From Oscheius dolichura (lineage: Eukaryota > Nematoda > Chromadorea > Rhabditida > Rhabditidae), in contig OW051492.1 of assembly GCA_932521035.1 (NCBI GenBank), positions 7,936,001 to 8,000,000 of the forward strand: 64,000 bases of DNA, read 5' to 3'. Within the stretch, counting starts at the first letter, position 1. Each line of letters opens with the position of its first letter. Shown one piece after another: positions 1-12,935 of this stretch. A program made the position numbers and the translations under genes. The notes below the pieces were generated by a model. It saw only the letters and a list, made by a program, of their open reading frames with translations, had not been told where the DNA came from and ran no database searches.

Positions 1-104
1 CGAGAAAAAAAGCTCTGAGACCCATCTGACCGGTGGTGGAAAGTCATCTATCAGTGGTTTGTGGGCCACCAAAGTGGGAGGATGGAACTAAACTCAAAGA
101 ATAC

Positions 105-320
105 CTGCATATTTCTGTCGTGTTGCTCTCGTACCCTCCTCAGCATCGCCTCAACTGCTCCATTCTCCGGCAGTGGCTTCTCCGCCGGTGGTGGACGAAC
201 CACCGCTCCATTCGTCTGTGTCCCGTTGGTCTTCCTTCTCCTTTCCCTGGTGCTCGTCCCGCTCGACCCCAGATTACTGTCATCGTCATCAGAAGAGGAA
301 TCTGAACCAGCTTTTATCAT
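105..320 (-). CDS. Ser/Asp-rich exon of a gene running off the left edge (partial)
   Basis: A 72-codon exon reads leftward from an ATG at 320 to a GT donor (ATGCAG|GTATTC) at 104. It begins with an acidic serine-rich stretch (SDSSSDDDDSN), then a basic TRERRRK motif, a proline patch, and ends AVEAMLRRVREQHDRNMQ, which looks helical. The exon is a whole number of codons, and codon use is gene-like. The gene must continue below position 1, so its identity cannot be set here; I do not recognise the family. The ATG may be the start, or the exon may begin at a nearby AG. The long purine-rich stretch to its right could be its first intron (inference). Confidence 0.5.
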
Positions 321-3300
321 AGTTCTTATAAAATGGCTAGAAATGACTTACAGTAGGCTGAATGACGAATTCCCGTGATTCTATACACTGGGGCTCGTTT
401 CGGATGATGGACGTTATCTTTTATTGTAATTATACGCGGTCGGAGGACTATCGGGGGCTGGGTGGACACGGAGCCATTCATATCTGGAGAAGGGGATTTA
501 GGGGGAGGAGAAGGAGAGGGAACGGGGGGAGGAGAAGACCGGAAGGAGTCAATTTCAGAAAAGGAGAGGGCCTGGAGATGGCAGGAAATGAGATCAAGGG
601 GTCACCTCCTCCACGGGGTCAGGTTGAATTGTTACTTTTCTGGGAAACCCCGTGACTAATGCCCCACCACATGCGAGAAGGGGGAGAATTACACACTATA
701 AGGGCAATGGGTGGACGAGAGAGTCTCCATTTGAAGATGGTGGTAATTAGCGGGTTGGAAATGAAGAGGAGGGAGGTCAACCGGTGTGCCGATGATGGCC
801 GGGGGAATTGAGATGACTTTCTCTGTTTCTGACGGGGGGAGAGAAAGATATAACAACGGGAAGACTATAAAACAGCCTTCTCTTCTTTTTTCTGCAGAAG
901 ATTTCGAGGTGAAAGCGACGCATAACATTATACATTACAGCGAGGAGGAGCAGGAGACTCAGCGAGGACCCAGGCGACAAAACAAATGACTTGTCCGGCG
1001 ATTTCAAGGGGCCAGCCAGGAGGTCAGAGAGATTTTTGATCTAGACGGAAGAGAGCCACAGTTAGACAGCCAAGAGGAGAAAGGCTTAGCTTTCCGGCTG
1101 AAAGGGAGGATTTCTCGTTCTCGACAAGGCGAATGGCTCTGTTTATGATTATTGGGCAACGAAGAAGGTCAATCAAGAATTTTAACTGGGTTTTGAAAAT
1201 AAAGAGGCCATAGTTAGACAGCTAAACCCTAAAATGACTAAAGACTAAAGAAGAGACCAAAAAGGTCCCCGTTCGCCCTGGCAACAGGCTGTAAACAATA
1301 ATTTCCCTCCTAATTAGCATAACACAGTCATAGGGTGAGAGGCGGGGAACATCATCGTCCCGCTGGTGCAGCCCCGACTGGCCGTTAATCCTGCCAGCCG
1401 AGGTGCCGAAAACAGGGGCTAACTGACTGGCTGAGCGGAGGTCATTCCCTCCCTTTCACTGCTGAAGGCTACGCGGAAAATACTACGGCTGGCAGCAGCT
1501 AATTTGAACAGCAGCAGAGGGCTGTGAATATCTTTCTCTCTCTTTTCGCGGTCGTCTTTTAATGACTGTACACCCGACGGGGAGGAGAGGACATCAGGGA
1601 AGGCAGTTATAACCATGTGTTGTCATATTGTTGTATTGTTGTGGAAAAAGAAAAGGGGTGCGTGAACTGCGGGGAGATGGGAAAAAAGGACCACCCCCGG
1701 AGGAACAATGGCATTTCATAGCTCCTCCCGGTGGTGGCCAAAGAGAGAAGAACCGGACAAGGTGCGACATGACAATTCGCGGTCTCTCTCTCCGATAGAG
1801 AGAAAAGGATTGAGGGGACAGTGGCTGCTGGCTGCGTGTTTTGCATATTGATTGTGATTGATTCGATCTCTGTTATGGGATAGCGGGGAGACGCGAACTT
1901 GATCGGATTGAGAAGAGGAAAAAGCAGGATAATAAGGAGGGGAAGAAGGGGAGTGGAACTGTAGAACACCCTCTGGCAGGGAATAGTGGCAGGAAGGGGA
2001 GTAGACTGTTTATTGAGGATTAATCACATCCTACGCAGCCGTCTGTTCCCAAGGTTTTCTGGCTCTGACTCAACCCGTGCCCTTTCCCCTCGAATGGAGG
2101 TGTCTAATTGAAACTGCCCGGTCTATTTGTACACAGAATGCCATTCTCGAGTAGGTAATACCTGTTCCAGACCTCCTAAACCCTCTACTGAATGAATTTG
2201 GGGAAGAAAAAGTCTCAGTTTGACATATGATAAACACACGACCAGAGAGAACTGGTCCTCATTATATTGGCAGTCTTTTTCTATTCGGAGTGGGATCTGT
2301 GATGAGGGAAGGACGGGGAACGGGGCTGTACACAATCATTATGAGTTTTGAAAGAGAGACGAAGTCCAAAAATAGAGACTAACGGCCACATATTTATGAC
2401 TTGAACACCGGACGCCAATCTGCGCATTTCCGGGGAGACTAATTCGAATGGTACCGGGGAGTAGTCGGATCCGGGGAAAAACATCGAACTGGGGGAGAGC
2501 CACAGCTCCTCTTTAGCTCTTTTTTATCGAAGGAAATGAGTTAGAAGAATTTGAAACGTCTCCCGTCTCCTCACTCACCCTCTGTCTATTTTAAAGCGAT
2601 TTGTGAGAAGTATAACATCGGCCGGGAACAGACACTTTTAAACGGTTTCAAAGCGGATCATTTGGAGAAATGAAGGGAAGGGAGGAGAGGGACGGCGAGA
2701 TTCTCTATGAAGGGGATCCGCCCTTTAAATTTAACCTCGAGAAGTCGACTGTTTTGTGGCAGAAAACGGTGTAATACAAGAAACGACGCCCGTAAAACAA
2801 ATAAGCGCAGTGTTGTTGATTAATCAGCCGAATTTGACAACAAAGAGGACTTTTAAGCGGGGATTAGCAGCGCTTTTAATAGCCGGAAAGGGCAGGAGTA
2901 ATCCGACTCAAAGAGCGGGAAGTTTGATCGGTCGAGACTTTGCAACATCGGCGTCCTCGTCGCTCTCTGTGCAGCAATGAACGGGAGGGGAAAGTGAAAG
3001 ACCATTGAGCTCCCAATAAATCAGGGACACCACTTGGATAACACAGGAGGATCTCTCTCCCGTCCTCGAAGCAATTAAACGAACGCCTGTCTAGTTTTTG
3101 AGTCCCGTTTTTACGAAAGGAGTGTTGCCATTCACACTGGGAGAGACTGAAGAGGGAAGTATGGGATAAAATATATTGGGAAAGGGGGAGGAGACGAAGG
3201 GGGAACGTAATAAGATTAGAGGAGGAGGTGTGGAAGAGCCGAAGACGACGGGAGAGCCGGGGAAAACTGAATTCGGAAGTATGGCCAAATGGAGCCGGGG

Positions 3301-6300
3301 CGGGAGGGCAGCGGTGCTCTCCTTCTAACCATTCGAGCAGTCCGTAATAAGAGGACAAAAGAAGCAGCCCGTGCTCATCAAAAAACGTCAAAAAGAGGCC
3401 GAGGGAGCCGTGTGAATTCTCGATGACACAAGCAACCAGTTTTTGGCAGTGTGAAAAGAGGAATCGAGGCGGTAATTGGCTGGGTGGGAGAGCAACCGAC
3501 GGGGAAAGGGGGCACGGTTTTACTATGGAAATACTAATGCTATTTATGGAAATACTAATGCTTTTTGAACGTTCGAAGATCTTATAAGAAGTGGAATCTT
3601 TCCCCCGAGAGCCGGGCGACGTAAGGAATACAGTCTCAAGAAGGAGGAATTCTCAAAAGAGAGGTAGAAAGTCATTTTTGAAGCCGTTTTTCCGCATTTT
3701 TTGGAGAAGAGACTGTCAATTTAGGAGGAAACAGGTCATAACGGATGGAATCACTCGAATTGGAACGCCGAGCCTGGTCAAACATGGCCTACATGCTACG
3801 CTGTCCCTCTCCTCTCCCAGCTGGCCCGTAAGACGTTGTTCACGAGGATCCAGACTAGAAAGGAAAGCGTGGCCGCTTTTATTTTTCACGTGGATTTTAG
3901 AAAACCATGGAATTCGATGGCACGATAGGGGCCTTGCTTGTTGATGATGAGATCTCGTCACGAAAATGGTAATGAGTTTGAATTGTGAATAAATTTGAGG
4001 TTTCGGTCAACATTTTTCCCATATTTCCATCCTTTTTTCTAGAATATACTTACTAAAAACAAAAATATACTGTGATACAACAACCCTCCGGACCCCTTAC
4101 GAAATCAGGAACGGGAGAAAAAGTCGTTTTAAAGAGTATCAATGGCCATTGAGGAGTGAACTGGACGACAGCTGTTCGCCACAATTTGTCAACTAAAGAG
4201 ACCGACTCCAGACTTCTCAAACCCTCAAAAAGGGGGCAGTTAATAGGGACCGGAATTGGCTAACAATTGTCAATTGTGTCGGAAGAGAGCTGTGTTCTTT
4301 TTAAAGCTAGAAGAACTTTAAACGACCGGGGATTGCTCTCAGGTATAGGGAGTCACGCCAGCTGGCACCAAGTGGACAAGTGTCCACACAACCTCCAGGG
4401 AGTCATTGGGAGGACATCGGAGGGGGACAGGCGTATATAAACTCTGACCGATGGCATTTTGACCAAGAATGAGATAAAGAGGGGGAGGAGGGGATAGAGC
4501 CGCTTCTTCTGTTGACCGACACATATCCATCAAGGGTGGCTGGAAGACGACGACGCCCGGTGTAAGTGTGGCTCCCCCCGCAACTCAACACCCAGGTAAA
4601 CAGGGGGCGGCACTGTCTCCCCCTCTCCCATACCGGCCCCGGCCTATTATCATGTCACATAACCTCCGTAGTCCATAAACTCCTCGTCGTCCTCTTCCTC
4701 CCCCCGCTGTCGATATAAACTATATGAAGGGCTGAACCTGTTCCGGGGCTCGTTTTATACGTTAAGAGACGGGGAGACAAATGCGATTTCTAGTTCAAGT
4801 GAAAACGGGAGACTGTTAAAGAGAGGAAAGAACGAAGGAGGAGGAAAAAGCCAACGAAACATGGCATGGGGAAGTGAAGAGAAGTTGCCGCTGTTTTTAG
4901 CAATCGGCGACCATAAAAATGGGGTTATAAATCGTGGGAACAAGAAACAAACAAGAAGCTCTTTAGCCAGTGGTGGAAAGCTTGGCGATGGGTCTTCCAA
5001 AAGGCCGAGAATTTCAGACAATGACTTGAGTCGCGGGCTCGTGGGGCAACCTGTTCTATCGGCAGAAGATAAGAGTTAAAATTAACATCTTGAGACGAAA
5101 AGAAATCATGCCCGCTCCATGGTTGTCGCTCATTGTCAATGAATGTGCACGGCGCCCGTAGCTGACGAGCTCAATGTCAGTAAATGAACAAGACAATGAG
5201 GTGCCGCGAAGAGGTCATTTCGTATGGCGAAAAACGGGGGTGAGAAGCCGTCGTGGATGAAAATAATTGTCTCTCCTCAATGGCACTTATGTTCCGCCGC
5301 ATTTGAGGGACTGTAAGAGGGGATAAAAATGGTCATGGGAGAGGAGGAAGGAGGGGGATGGCTTGTACCAGGCTATGACTAGGCGAGAATCATAGATATC
5401 TCAAAAAACGACTGCGGCTCGAAATAGACTGCAACTTTAATGAGGCGACCCTTTTGTCAGGGCAGCGGGCCCAGTGTATAGTGTCGGGAATTCGTCAAGC
5501 TGCCTGAAAAAGAAAGAGAAGGGAAAATAACCAACCAGAGACTTTGACGGCCCGTTCACGGGAGACCGACGGCCGTTTGACGGACTGTGGCACGGCGGGA
5601 CGTTCTTTCTTCCCCTCAGAGTACATGGCCAGGGCCTGTTGAACCGCCTCCACACGAATCTCTGAAAAATGAGGAGATACGTCAAGAGGGGGAACAGTCA
5701 GAAGCGAGATGATTGAGTAAGGCCGTGGTGGTTCATGAATTCGTCAGCTAACGATGGAATTCCTCGATTTAACAAAAGGCTAGCGCTATTTCTAATCGTT
5801 TAAAGACCTTTCTATTAGGATAGTTTCAATAAATGGAAAGAAATCGGCCGGAATAGCGGATAAAAGTACAGCTGTACCAGGCCGCCCCGCGAAATTACCT
5901 ATTCATCTTCTCTGTCAGGGCAGAAAAAAGTTCCCCGTTCAGGTGCTGAACCACCGGGTGGGTTAAAAAGTTGTTTAGAACGGAAAGGAATACTGTAATT
6001 ACTGAATTCTGTTAAGAAATGGGAGAAAGATTAGAATTTCGCAATAAAACGCCGTGCACGGGGAAGCCCTTTTCTTTCTACCCCAATAATGGAGGAATTT
6101 CGATTAATTTCAAGGAAATCAACTTTCGTTTCAGGACCCTATACCTTTTCTAGCTACAGGGTATGTTAATTCTAAAGAACACTACAAAGAAAAATAGTAC
6201 GTAACGGAACCTGAATGAAATCTGGACTCATCCCGTGTCACTCGTCTGTTGGTCCGTCGATTCGCCCTCGTTGTCGGACTGGCTTGATTTTTAGCGGCTC

Positions 6301-9300
6301 CTATAAATTTTTCGTTTTACATCTTCCTGTTTCGTTTGTTAAAATGGTAAAAATGGAAAAAAAAATGAAAGGAACGAACCACTCTTGCCTCCAGGCATGA
6401 ACTGTCCCAATATAAGGGATCTCTTCTTATCATAGCCTTTTTGAGTAAGATCACCTGGAAATTTTCTTTGTTCTATCAAATAAAATGGCTCATACCTTCA
6501 CTTAGTTCTAGATCTAATACCGCTAGTTTGTCTATAACTTCTTGGGGAAGTTTTGATATGTCCAGGTCTTCCATTTTGTGTTTTTTTTCAAAAAGATAAG
6601 GAGACCCGCGGAGGGTGGCGTCCCTATCACACTGTGTGGTTCAATTACCAAAATCTGAAAAGAATATTTTTCTTTTATTAACGGGGAAAAACAAAAAGGA
6701 GAAGAGGGACCGTAACACACGCGCTATTGCGAATTGACCTAAAGTTTTGCAAATTTCGTTTTTAGCAAGATTTTCATTATGTTTTCTGGTGTTTTTTACT
6801 GTAATAAATTAAGCAAATTATAAGCTACAATTTGATATAAAAACCAAAGCGTAACTCGGCGAAAAACGATTTTTGTGAATTTCAACGGTTTTCTATTGGA
6901 ATTGCTTGTTTCTTTTGTATTCAACAATATTTGTGCATTTTCTCAACTGTTTATAGTAATTTGGGGTCAGCAAAAATGAATAACTCATTTAAAAATTATG
7001 AAAATACATAAAAACCGTATTTACATGCAATTGACAGTAAGCGCTCCCCGAAATTGTTCACAAATTGTTCACATGATTAGAGCATGTGTTACTGTCCCTT
7101 TAAAGAAGAGTTTATGGGAAAAGGTCAAAGGAAAGGAGAACATAACGAACAATCCGGAAAACTCCGATTCCCAGTCGAAAAGGAGAAGAAAGTATCTGTT
7201 TTTAGCCCGTTTTTGAGGTATTCAAAACGCTAGACGATGACGAATGGAACAATGGAATTGCAGGATCTAATAAAAGATTCATTAGGAATTTTAAACAGCT
7301 GAGTTGGAGTTGGAGCGCGCATGAACTCATCGACCTTTAAGAATGACCTCCGCGACGGGAGGGAACGGCCACTTCTCTGCTTTCATTTACTTTTTTTCTA
7401 TTTTTTTTATCATTCTAGTTGTGCGTATGCACGATCACCCCTCTAGAATTGAAAAATGATAAGAAAAGTGCAAAAAAATAGCTTTGACCCGGAAGAACTG
7501 GGAGATAAAAGGCCGTGTTTACCTTCAATGGCAACAAAGAGTCATGGAGGCGGGGAAACTGCCCAATTGGTTGGAAAATGCCAGGAATTCGTCTATTTTA
7601 TCAGTTTTAAACGCCAAGAATCGGAAGAAGATGGAATTAGCGTGATAATAGAGACAAAAATGCTGATTGAAAGCGTGATCCGCCATTGATTTTTGCGCCT
7701 TTTGCTCCGTTTGTTTATGCTGGGGATGTCCCCTGCCGAAAAGCACAAAAAGACGTTCTCCGTCACTCGTAAAGTAGAGTTTTTAGTAGTCGAGGAGGGG
7801 GTGAAATGAGTCCCGAAGTAAGTTGCGGCCGGCGGGGGCCATCTGTCCCCCGTCGGGACACACACAAAGAAAGAGAGAGCCTGGCCAGCTGGCAAGATGT
7901 TCTGTTTTTTCTGGTCTCTGTCTTCTGCTGATCCTGATTTAATCCAGACAAATCAATAAAAATTGGAAGAGATTTAAGAATTCATAGGAAGTGGAACGGT
8001 GAGAATGACAGATGGCAGCCGGGGAACGGGGAAGAGAAGACAACAAAGAGGAGGAGGGCTTCAACCAGCCAGCCACCCGCTAATTGCCTAATCCTTGGAT
8101 GGTGGTGCTCAATCGATTCCAATTAGACACACCGGATGCTTTTTAGACAAGGCAACAGGGCCTGGTTTTGTAGGGAGAGAAGAGAAAGGACCCGGGGGTT
8201 AATAACCGCCGGGGACGGAAGATGAGTCAGCTGGCTTTAGAGAGAGAGAAATGGCAGGGCAGGGGAGAGACCATATGCCGGGGACAAATAAGAGGGGAAC
8301 ACCATTTTAGCGGACTGATAAAGGAAAAGAACTCGGGAGACTGAATCAGGCTGGGGGTTTTAGCGAGAAATTTCATTCAGGGGCTCGAGATACAGTTGCC
8401 GTCGTATAGTCACGTTCCCATGGTTATACCAGGGCTTTGTGGGACATTTCTGGCCAAAGATTCAAATTTTTCACACGGAAATGTAAAATTATTGTAGCTT
8501 TTGAAGTGTTTTGTGGATTCCCGCCGCGCAGGTTTTTAGCCGTGACGGATCCGTTCAAAATGGATTAACACGGCTCAATCACCATCTGTGCCAGTGTTTC
8601 TCCCTATTTTTGGGATTTTTGAAAAGATTTTGCTTCTCGTAAGACTACCAGCTCAGTCTCCAGGCTCGTATATACTTTAATATTCAGCAAAACCAGGAAA
8701 AAACTTAGCAGAGGCCACCAAAATATACCTAGCTTTACGCTTCTGCCTAAAACCAGACGAAAAACACCTTCAGTGGAAGAAATTGGAAGACAATTCGAGG
8801 TTTGTACCTTTTTTGAAGTCTGTGTCTGGCTAACAACAAAAAAAACCGTTGGAAATCCTCGTAAATCCGTTTTGATTTTAAGCGGATCGGAGGGCAAAAT
8901 CTGTCAAATTAATCGGGTCAGCGGGGGATGAATAACTGAGGCTTGTCGAGGAGAGGGGGGCCAGATCCGCGGTAGAAGTCGTAAACCAAATCTTACGCGC
9001 CGGGGGTGGTTTCGCTTCTCTTCCCAACACCTTTAAACAAGAGATTGCCCCTCAAATTAAAGGGGAAAAGGCGAAGGTCAATGAGGGCTGGCTATTCCCA
9101 ACATGTGCATATGGCCAACACGGGAGGCATGATCATATTGCAAATGGTGGTGGTGGCGGTTGGGAGACTGCCCACTCCTGGAAAACAAATTGGTAGGGGC
9201 AGGGGGTGAGAGGGACGAAAGACTTCCATGAATGGCTGAAACTGTAGAAAAAACGACTGGGGGTGGGGCGGCCTCTATTCATTTTTGATGCGAGGACGGA

Positions 9301-12300
9301 AAAAGTACGGAGACAGGTCACCCACCGGCCAGGCCCCCGATTGTCTTCTGAGCCCTCCGAGATCTAATAGAGCGGACACTCATCAACCAGCTGCCCATAT
9401 CTCCTCCCGGCCGTCGCCCTCACGGTGGATGTCAGATACCCAATAAATTCACTCCCATCCGCTTCTTACGGCTGAGGGAAACATGCAAATCCGACACTTA
9501 GAGCCGGGGGGAGGGGGGCTAGAATATGTGAACATACGGTTTAGGGGTTATTAGAGAGGAACGCCGGGTAGGGAGAGAGAGAGAGAGATAGAGCACACCG
9601 CCATGACCCGCTATCCGATTACTCATCGACGAGGGCGAGAGACACACCAGCCGGGGGACACGTAGTACCAGAACCAGGGGGAGACAATCATTTTTGGAAG
9701 GGGGACAATGGGGAGTACGATGAATATGGTGGGGCAGGTGGGATAGGGGGTACAGGAGCGGAAAATGACCGAGAAGGAGAGCGAAGGAGTGGTCAAAAAA
9801 GGGCAGAGCGGGGGGAACAAGACTCTGAAGACCGTAGAAGACCAAAAGACCAGGAAATTTAGGGATTTGGGCCTTAGGAATGGTGGACGAAGGGACTCTA
9901 AACTGTGGTCACTGGGCTGGTACTCTTACTCATAGGAAATTGTGGGAAAATCGAGGCAACAGGCTATGAAAAAGGCGTGAACCAGGAAGATGGAACTCTA
10001 CAGTTTTGTCAAAAACCAAGAAACCAGAAGAAAGTGTGGGAAGATGACCTCAGAAAAAGGCTCCAAGGGCGAAGAAACGGTATGGCTTGTACAAATCGGT
10101 GCCCCGAGTTTCTCACGTACGATCACAGAGTCTTTTTGTCCCGAGACCATGAGAAAAACAGTGTGGAGTGGATACGAGATGGGAACGGGACAAAAAACAG
10201 GGCGGCTCTCCTTTTTTCCAGAGGGCGGACTATAAAGTGCCTGGGCAGGTTCTCAGCGACCCGGAAAATTGGATTTCCTCCCAGAAAAACATGGATTAGG
10301 AGATAATGTACTAGTAGAAGAGTAGTTAGTTTCCCCGGGTTGTTCCCCCTGATCCTCATAGATTAGTCAAGCAGTGCCTTTCGCAATATGCGCAGCTGTC
10401 CCGACACTAACACACTGGCTCATCTCGGTCCCTTTGGTCAAAGTTGTCGCGGCCGTGTCGGAACTGCTCATATAATGGGCTCTTCCCGCGTCTCCACTTA
10501 CCAGTCCGCCGGCTAGAAATGAGACTGAAGAGTTGAATCAAGCGGGAATGGCGGCCTTCCAACGGCCTTCCAAAAAAAGCAAAAGCGGAGCCCCTAATGA
10601 TCTAGAATGCGTTGAGAATAGCCGCCAATAACAAGCTGGCCGGCATCCTAAATTGCCAATTGACAGCTCTTGGCATCAACTGGACGATGGAGGAGGCGAA
10701 TTAAGGTTTCCTGGGCACATTGGAACCCGGGGAGAAAGAGGGGGACGGGAGTGGTGGCCCCCGTTCCCTCCCCCGTTAAAAACACATCGATCGTCACTTC
10801 TCTCCCTCCCTTTGTGCCCTCTCCTGTGTCCTCTTCCAAGTGTTTCCAATTGCCTTTCCCCCTCACCCCGTTACTTTAACAAGGTGTCCAGCCCTCCAAA
10901 AAAAGTGACACAAAGTCACAATTCATCCTCCATCCTCCAACCAGAACCATCACCATAAACAAGCCATTATTAGTGGCCATTTTGGAGGACGGCGCCCCGT
11001 TTTTGGGGGGAGATAGCAAAAAGCCGAGGGGAAGAGGTAATTTTCGACAAGGGAGACTGGACAGGGCAGGCAAAAAAACCACAGTATCCGCCAGGGAGAA
11101 GGATCGAGAACTGTAAATCATATCGGGGCCAGATGCCGGTCAAAGGAGCCTCGCGGTCTGCTCCTGTGCCAGAAATCGCCAGGCCAGGCCTCTGGCTTCC
11201 TTTTTATCGGTATCCCCATCTGGGTTGAGTTCCAGAAAAATCAAGGAAAATGTGATAAAGGGACAAGAATTGCCGGAAAAGTGGGATGGAGTGAAAGAGC
11301 CGACAAAAGTGGGCGACTCTGGTGATCAAAAGCGGCCGACAAGCGAGAGCTACGAGAGATTCGGCGAAAAAAAATCCCGGCCTTGAGCAGAAAAAAAAAA
11401 CGTTCCAATCTAAATTTAGACATGGGGGACAGCGCAAGTTTGTCCAGTGGATCAGGAAAAAGTAAGTGCTCTCTCTCTCTCTCTTGAGCGCGGATAAACA
11501 CAGTTGGGAGGGGAAGGCGAGATGTTGCGGAAGAGATAGCCGCCCGGGCAAATTTGATCAATCTTCTGCTCTTTTTTGACATCAAAAAAGACTGGAAACA
11601 CGAAAAAGCTGACAAGAGGAATGGAAAAAACGGGAGAGCCATCAATAGGAAAAGAACAGAAAGAACAGCGAGGGGGGAACCAGTTCTTCCCTAATTGGTT
11701 ACTGTTTCCTACTTTCCTGCACCTCCTCTTCATATTTTTTTCTATTGGAAGAGGCTAAAAGAGGCCCTTATCCTGTCATCTAGCCTTCCTGATTGACACA
11801 TGTAGGATGCAGGGAAGGGCAGGGGGAATATGACGAGAGATGAGGTTATTATGGGAAGAAGGTGCGCCTTGGACCAGAGGAGGCGGCCTTGGAAATGACA
11901 ACGCCTGTTCTGTTGGCCAACCCCGGCTGCTGGCTGTTGGCCGAGAGTTCCCGCCATTCGGACGGTTTATGTGATTACCCCACGGGTGGCCCTGCCAGGT
12001 GGGGGAGGCGACCGTGGTCGAGAGATGTCTCAAGAGGGAAACGGTCAGTTTTGAAGGTCAGAAGTTGATGTTTCGGGGAAAAGAGTAGCCTTTGGTAAGG
12101 GAGGCTGTGTTGCTGTCAATCTATCAGAACACTTGTTGATATCTCAAAAAGATGAGGGATGGCAGCAGCTGTCTTTTGCAGAATGGGAACTCGACGAGTA
12201 GCGGAGCGGACACGTATAGTGCCATTGGCAATTCCGTCTGGGTTGTATACTTTTATAGGGCGAAATCTATGACCATACGAAGCCTCAAAATGCCCCTTTG

Positions 12301-12842
12301 TCTTCTTTTTACCATAGAATACTCTCAACCTCCAATTTAGTCGGATCCTACAGTTGGAAACGTGAAGAACTCCTTGGAGTCTCTGGGAATTGGGGCAGAA
12401 CATCCTCCTCCCATAAAATAGACTCTCAAAGAAGGCAGAACAAAATGACGAATTGTAGAAACCAGCCACGAATGAGAATAAGATGTTAACTAGGGTTTGC
12501 AAATGAAACTGATTGATATTCAGGGTGAGATTGCCCTGTCCCTGGTTGTAATGGCTTCAAGGCAACGTCCCCTCCCCAAAAAAGGGTACAATGGTCATCT
12601 AGGAAAATAGCTCCCGTTTCCAAGAGTAAAACCAGAATAATCCGTCACTGTCCACGACGGTTTTTGATCTGTGAGGGTCGTTACAGCTGACAGGCGACCT
12701 TTCTACCCTCAAAAATACGGGAAACGGGGTTCATAACGGGAGGAATTGTTACAGACGGAGATTTTTATGGAAACATTGTAAATAGTTCAAGTTCAGCTGA
12801 ATATCTTCCAATATCTCTCCCTATCACGCGGTACGCTGCTCC
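321..12842. other. Long non-coding stretch, purine-rich on the + strand
   Basis: No reading frame here shows conserved motifs or consistent splice structure; all open frames are short and low-complexity. The + strand is visibly rich in GGAGA/GAAGG runs for most of the length, with a local pyrimidine-rich exception near 10.75-10.95 kb. A short direct repeat (TATGGAAATACTAATGCT twice) lies at about 3524-3562. A GA microsatellite lies near 9571-9592 and a CT one near 11469-11486. The skew would fit introns of a leftward transcript, because nematode introns tend to be pyrimidine-rich on the sense strand. Confidence 0.5.
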
Positions 12843-12935
12843 CTTTTTATAGCGCAACGCTTTTTTGGCGCCTTGCGTTTGCTATAAACTAACGCCCCCT
12901 TAGGTCATCGCCATGTGACCGTCCCCTATAAAAAG
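12843..12935. promoter_or_regulatory. Candidate divergent promoter with two opposed TATA boxes
   Basis: The same 10-mer, CTATAAAAAG, occurs on the minus strand at 12843-12852 and on the plus strand at 12926-12935, about 74 bp apart and pointing outward. A further GCTATAAAC lies between them near 12888. This point coincides with the change from a purine-rich to a pyrimidine-rich + strand. I infer a bidirectional promoter for the leftward gene ending at the left edge and the rightward gene starting to code at 19370. No transcript evidence is available. Confidence 0.4.
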